A DNA stretch of 64,000 nt from assembly GCF_027580225.2 (NCBI RefSeq), contig NC_073358.2, positions 44,040,501 to 44,104,500 of the forward strand, written 5' to 3'. Under the pieces are notes generated by a model. That model saw only the letters and a list, made by a program, of their open reading frames with translations, made no database searches and was not told the DNA's origin. The position numbers and the translations under genes are program-made. Below are positions 58,807-64,000 of this stretch, one piece after another (position 1 is the stretch's first letter; every line of letters begins with the position of its first letter). The stretch is from Misgurnus anguillicaudatus (taxonomy: Eukaryota; Chordata; Actinopteri; Cypriniformes; Cobitidae).

Positions 58807-60292
58807 GATAACTAACGTGATGAAACTGCTTTCCCTGATAAACCAAAACAAAAAAAGCATTATAACAATCACCAGGTCATTTAATTCCTGGCCCCCTGAT
58901 CACCCTGCATTTATAAAACTGGCCCCTGTTCAGTGCAGTTTAAGCATCCCTGCTCATAACAAAAACAGGAGAGCCCAGGAGAAACAGAAATAGCCTGCTG
59001 TAATGACAAGCCATTTTCATTGTTTAGAAAGAGCCGATTCCAGCATGTTAGAACAGTTAGAGTCAGCACCGGATTGCGACTTAACGTCGGAGCCTTACGG
59101 GGCATCAGGGCCGAGGGTGGGCGATGATGGAGCTCCCCTACAGCTACTGACGCACATCGGACTCATTTGGCATCGACGGGCTTGCATATTCCGGCTGTCT
59201 AGGCCATGTGTTAGCTTTGCTACGAGCCTCTGCCAGGCAACTTCCAATGCCCCTCCACAGCAACGCCGCGGGCGTTCTGACTGTAGCAGGTTTGTGCTAA
59301 TGAAGTCAAATTAATTTAATCGCGGCCCCATCTAACCTATCTGCGCTGCCAGCAGGGAGGTGGGGTTAATGCCAGCCGGCTGCTGATTTCACTCCAGAAC
59401 AACCCTGTCAGAAATCATAAGAGTTAGCGCTCGCCGCTAAGCGCGTTAACACGCAGACGCTAGCTCGCAGATGAAAGTAAATTACACAAATGAAGTTGCG
59501 GTATGTTAGCTCTCCTCAAAGGCCCAATAAAGGCACTGGGAAAGTAGGTTTGCCTTAAGTTGTAAAACAGCTCAGACTATAACAGTGTCATTAAAAACTG
59601 CTAAAAAAGGAAAAACTGGCAAATGAGCTGCCATCGTTGGAATCTGCTTCCTTTTACCCCGTGCCTCAAAAGCCACTATAAAGTTTTACGTGGGCCTCCT
59701 TGATACAATAATTATTTTTCCTGTAATCTTTCGAAGTCTGCAACCTTTTCCCCTCGGTGAAACAGATCAAAGCGGGCTCTATTATTTTCACGAGGGACTC
59801 AATCGCTGTATCCAGGCTATAATTGAAAGCAGTCGGGCTTGTGTGTTTTGGTCGTCATCTCGGAGCGCTCGCTCTCTAGGGGCTTCTGTCTTTCTGCATA
59901 CATCATCAACATACCTGCAGTTTGGATAGAAATGAAGCAAACCAGCACATGTCGGGTTTTGAAATTTTACAGGCTGGCAGGTTTGGTTTAGGTACTAAAT
60001 TCGACAGAAATCAGACCTTTGAGCCCATAACTTTATTAAACGTTGCAGCGTAACAGATATTTTCTTTTCGACCTGTTCCCTAAACACACACGCATGCTCA
60101 CATTTTACTACTTTTACATGAATTACTCGTGGACTCACATGATCTGCTTTTATGGTGATTTTACGAAGCTTGAAAGTGCCCCATTTACTGGAATTGCATT
60201 GAAATAATATTTTCCACAAAATTTCTCCTTTTGTATTTCCAGGAAGAAAGTCGTATGTGTTGAAAACAACACACTGGGTCACATTCCAAAAG
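58807..60292. other. Long unique block, candidate regulatory DNA
   Basis: The longest repeat-poor stretch in the right third. No gene is seen. Frames at 59003-59314 and 59690-59929 lack domains. See the separate entry for 59300-59930. Confidence 0.45.
59300..59930. promoter_or_regulatory. Candidate conserved enhancer-like block
   Basis: Repeat-free, balanced composition with AT-core motifs (TTAATTTAAT, ACAATAATTATT) and a CTTTGAT-type TCF-like site on the minus strand (ATCAAAG near 59766). It lies about 4 kb downstream of the 134-residue gene. Function is inference. Confidence 0.3.
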
Positions 60293-60730
60293 TTTTTTTT
60301 TTCAAAATGCTATAAATCTATTGAATTAATATATAAATGTGCATTCATCTTTGCCATGTTATATTTATTTAGTTGACTAGTGGTATACCCTGAGAAAACA
60401 TTAATGGCATTAATCAAAACACTTACTTTGTCATATTAAGAACACTGTCATTGCTGCTGTTATGGTTGGGAAGTCGTCGCTTAACTTTTTTGACAGCAAT
60501 CAGCTGTAAAATGTTTTGGTCCTGCTCGATTTCGGTTGGCTTCGAGTAAAATAATGGAAAGTTTTTCATAAGATCCCCTGGGGTCCATGTGTTAACATGA
60601 CAGAAGCTTGATGATGTCGGGAGAACAAGCAACAGCCGGCATTTTTCCATCTCGCGAGTGCCTCTCGCGTAAATTATTAGATTTTGATGGCTTACGTTAC
60701 TTTCCCGTCACAGAAAACCACCACATGTTT
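60293..60730 (-). mobile_element. Truncated element, copy 1 of duplicated unit
   Basis: It matches 60966-61372 across about 400 bp (GGCATTAATCAAAACACTTA, TTTTGGTCCTGCTCGATTT). It carries an exon-like minus-strand frame ending at a GTAAGTG donor. Confidence 0.7.
60427..60650 (-). pseudogene. Exon-like frame, copy 1
   Basis: The minus-strand frame contains NFPLFYSKPTEIEQDQ and ILQLIAVKKVKRRLPN and reaches a GTAAGTG donor at 60426-60420. It is paralogous to the copy at 61113-61298. The upstream part is frameshifted relative to that copy. No domain is recognised; probably the first exon of a transposon gene. Confidence 0.35.
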
Positions 60731-61732
60731 ATATATGAAGAGTTTGATTCCAAAACGCAATAAATCCATTTTGACAAATTTCGGTAAAAACGTGTTTTCT
60801 ATACCAAGAAAGTGACAAGATGAAAACCAATATTTTCTGTTACAAACTTTCACAAAGCATCTTTAGGTTATAAAAACATAAAAAATTCAAATCCATAACT
60901 TGATTTTCAAAGATTTATTATAAAAACAAATTATTTTTTCCACAAAATGCAATAAATCCATGACAAGTTATTTTCCAAAATGCTATAAATCTATTCAATC
61001 AATGTATAAATGTGCATTCATATTTGCCATTTTATATTCATTTAGTTGAACATTTGTAGGCTACACACTGATTAAAAAAATAAACATTAATGGCATTAAT
61101 CAAAACACTTACTTTGTCATATTGCACACTGTCATTGCTGCGGTTATACTTAGGACGTCGTTGCTTAACATTTTTCACAGTGATCAGCTGTAAAATGCTT
61201 TGGTCCTGCTCGATTTTCGTTGACTTTGCGTAAAGTAATGGAAAGTTTTTCCTAAGATGTGTTAGCATGACAGAAGCTTGATGCTGTCGGGAGAACAATC
61301 AACTGGCTCCCGAGTGCCTCTCACGTAAATTATTAGATGTTGATGGCTTTCCCGTCACAGAAAAACATCACAGGTTTATCAATGCCATTAAAGTATTATT
61401 TTGTTTTTGTTTATTTGTTGATCACGAAGTACAAAGTAGATGAGGAAAAAGATTCTGTGTACTCAACGCGCTGCCATTGTTTGTTTACATTGCGTGGAAT
61501 GGTGCGCTGTAATTTGTGGAGCGGATTCTGTAGAAAAGCAGGAGTGGCGTATATTGTATTTTGGGGAAAAAAGGGAGAAAAGATGACAAAATAACACGGT
61601 GGATATTAGATTTTCCACAAAATTAAGAATTTACTTTTAAATACTGACCTGATATAATACTGATATTGGCAGTAACTATTTTTTTTCCAAAAATGGCGTT
61701 TATCGCGTTTTGGAACCAAACTCTTCATATAT
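60731..61732 (-). mobile_element. Inverted-end element (ATATATGAAGAGTTT)
   Basis: ATATATGAAGAGTTTGATTC and CCAAACTCTTCATATAT bracket 1.0 kb. The terminal motif is shared with the fold-back MITE at 37714-37973. It includes the second copy of the duplicated unit. Confidence 0.8.
61113..61298 (-). pseudogene. Exon-like frame, copy 2
   Basis: The frame starts MFSRQHQASVMLTH, continues NFPLLYAKSTKIEQDQ and ILQLITVKNVKQRRPK, and reaches a GTAAGTG donor at 61112-61106. Roughly two thirds of residues in the 40-residue core match copy 1. Family unknown. Likely transposon-derived. Confidence 0.35.
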
Positions 61733-61769
61733 TATATGCATGTAATGGCAATATGCGCGTAATGGCAAT

Positions 61770-62061
61770 CCATGACGATTTGTTTTCTCACTTTTTAAAA
61801 TCTCTAAGCACCTGCTTAATGCCTAAATGTAAACGTTATGTAAATGTAATGAGAAGTCCAAACGTCAATCACTTGATCCAGGACTCCTGTCTGTTTTATT
61901 TTAGATGCAGATGCATGTCTCTGGTAAAGTCATTTTTATAGGTTTTTGTTATCCCAGACTTACTAATGTAAGAACGAGTTAAAAATCTAATTAATGTGCG
62001 TATGCACGTGTTGTGAATTAGTTGGAAATTTTTCATGAAAAGTTTAAATGTGCGTAAAAAT
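61770..62061. mobile_element. GCGTACG-type element, copy 2 (interrupted)
   Basis: It shares TTTTCTCACTTTTTAAA, GAGAAGTCCAAACGTCAATC and ACTCCTGTCTGTTTT with 52710-53688 but lacks the segment that holds the 93-residue frame. It is interrupted at GTAAAAAT by the hAT element and resumes at 63069. Confidence 0.7.
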
Positions 62062-63068
62062 TAGGGCTGGACCAGAATATTCGAATATTCGTTCCGTGGG
62101 TTCACATTCGATTTTCAATTTTGAGATTCGAATATATATATAAATATTTTTCAGCGTTAATGCAGAGCTTTTACCAAGCAGGAAGTGTGCTTCAGGCTCC
62201 CACTCTATAGGTGGCGCAGAGAGACCAACATCCATAGCCAACAGCCAACAAACCCCACCAGTAGAAGAGATCGCCTCGAACGTAAAGCGCGCTTCCTGCT
62301 TTGGCATTCACGCTAATAGTGTTGTAAATAACGTTCAGTTTCTCGCAAAAACTGATTGATTTGCTTCACAAGACGTCAATATGTCACACAGAGTTATGAT
62401 GGATTACTGTTGTATTGGATATATATGCTTTAGCTCTTAAAGTGTGCGGATCTGTTGACTTGCATGACGGAGCACTGGGGTTTCTGCAAAATATCTTCTA
62501 TGAAAAAAACATATTGGATGGTGTAAGGGTTATAAATAAACTTGATTTTGAAAGTATGCTACCGTTTTATTAGTTTGTTGAACTTAGTTTCATTTATTTT
62601 CGTTGTTTTATTTAAATGGCCTAAGTTACCCTTTACGTTGTCAGTAATTACTGTGCTGCTAATTTCTGATACAGGAATGTTTGTTTGTTAGAAAAATGTT
62701 AGGCTACCTTATTAAAAGTATTGCTCTTGTGTTTTGTTTCACTAATGCTGTTCTCGCAGGACGCGTGACTGGCACGCCGCTTCAGGCTTGCGGTGTTCTG
62801 TAGTATTTTTAAAGTTTATTCATTTTAAACGTGTCACATGTCCATATTGCACAAAAAAAAGGCACTACACTCCCTTGGGTCGGCAGCAACACATCCGCCA
62901 CATAATAAAACTGTAGACAGACAGACACAGACGCATACACACACAGAGAGATTCCTGCCTTTATTAAAGAGAAAAATATGTTCTGCCCCTCCTTCCGAAG
63001 CTTCGAATATTCGATTTGATTTCTACTAGAGCTTCGAAGCTCAAAAAATGGTATTCGGAACAGCCCTA
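62062..63068. mobile_element. hAT-like element (TAGGGCTGGACCAGAATATT)
   Basis: Ends TAGGGCTGGACCAGAATATT and ATTCGGAACAGCCCTA; GTAAAAAT duplicated exactly at 62054-62061 and 63069-63076. Clustered ATTCGAAT/CTTCGAA palindromes lie near both ends. The 1007-bp interior has no transposase; short frames are chance. Confidence 0.9.
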
Positions 63069-63076
63069 GTAAAAAT

Positions 63077-64000
63077 ATGTCATTTTGGCCTATATCTTAG
63101 AAAACAAGCAAAGCAGACATGAATCCCTTTAAAAACAACAAAACATAAATCTATTTCAACAACTGTACCCGGGTGCCCGTAAAAATCGAAGAGGTCTTTG
63201 ATCGTTTTCCTGGAAAGACTGCTTTTTCATTGGCTGCATTACAATCAAATGACACGGGATAACAGTCGCAGCGAGCCTCTCTAAGTCTCCGACTGTCTGT
63301 GTCATTTTTTGGAAGCGACACGAACCTCCGCTCATGTAAAACTTCTGTAGACAAGCCTTGGCTGGGACAAATTTTGGTTTTCGGCTCCAGTTGGAAACAC
63401 ACAAAGTACTGGCAACAAGCTGAGAGCAGTTAACGTCTGCCAACGTTTATTGAATAAGAAGCACTTAAGCATCAAGTTTATGCGAGATCAGAAATACTCC
63501 AGTCTGACACATGTGCACGCACACGCACCCACCAAATGTTTTCTCAGCAGACAACATCTGCATCCAATATGGACTCAATTTTCGTTTTATTACTGATGTG
63601 GAAAAATGTTTATAGCGTTTGGCTTGTAATTCACACGCTGTTCTTAACTTAAGCACTGGGTAGGCTGCCACAACAATCTACCATGAAAAGCAGATATTAA
63701 CATGTGTTCACATTGTGGGAAACACTCGATGCTGATCCTTTTGGTTTATTTGATCAGAAAAATAAACAAGAATTGGAGCAGAAAATCACGTAGACACAGT
63801 AGGAAATATCCCCGAATTTCCTTTCACTGGTTTCTTTGAAGTAAATATAGCAATATATGTAATATAACTTTTAAAACTTTTAAAGATCCTTTGATTCCAG
63901 ATGATCTAATCTGAAGGTGAATATGAATGTCTAGAAACCAAACCATCAAAATATTAAATTGTAAAGTATTAAAAGTACACTTGATAAACTTTGGGTATCT
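63077..64000. other. Unique intergenic DNA to window end
   Basis: No gene is recognised. The 63150-63700 block is balanced and opens on the minus strand in two overlapping registers without a domain; a regulatory role is possible. The last 300 bp is AT-rich. Confidence 0.4.

Noticed and set aside
1..64000. CRISPR arrays, operons, phage or retroviral genes
   Set aside because: No regular repeat-spacer array, no bacterial gene packing, and no gag, pol or env motif was seen in any frame.

Overview
The window looks like intergenic DNA from a ray-finned fish, most likely a cyprinid (carp, goldfish or zebrafish group). The inference rests on AT-rich sequence with long gene-poor stretches and on a dense layer of DNA transposons and their short non-autonomous derivatives. 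These include hAT-like elements with 8-bp target duplications, PIF/Harbinger-like elements with TTA duplications, TTAA-flanked MITEs, CACTG-ended elements, a Tc1-type element and tRNA-derived SINEs. There is no bacterial-style gene packing, operon or CRISPR array. Species and chromosome cannot be named from the sequence alone.

Only one convincing host protein gene is visible: an uninterrupted 134-residue reading frame on the plus strand at 54897-55301. It has a strong start context, a 3' UTR and an AATAAA signal at 55991. It predicts a small single-pass membrane protein with four N-glycosylation sequons before the membrane segment and a seven-heptad coiled coil after it. I do not recognise the family.

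Other coding traces belong to transposons. There is a broken Tc1-type transposase at 43285-44273 inside a very young element (42988-44599). A MADF-domain first exon at 56730-56859 comes from a Harbinger-type element. There are also unclassified exon-like frames in repeats at 41734-41850, 53257-53538, 60427-60650 and 61113-61298.

Layout: 0-7.9 kb is mostly unique DNA with one nested element pair. 7.9-20.4 kb is a patchwork of MITEs. 20.5-21.5 kb is unique and regulatory-looking. 21.5-23.9 kb is a deep nest of insertions. 24-37 kb alternates unique islands with hAT, Harbinger and TTAA elements. 37.7-44.6 kb holds fold-back repeats, a 1.9-kb hAT element and the Tc1 element. 45-54.5 kb holds large nested repeats around a unique block at 50.8-52.4 kb. 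54.5-56.0 kb is the small membrane-protein gene. 56.0-63.1 kb is a SINE broken by a 2.6-kb hAT element, a unique block at 58.8-60.2 kb, and further nested elements. Several unique islands between repeats are rich in homeodomain-type and CCAAT-type motifs and could be conserved enhancers, but this is inference from composition only.

The window is best read as a gene-desert-like interval around one small gene. Its repeat layers can be ordered in time from clean target-site duplications and nesting.
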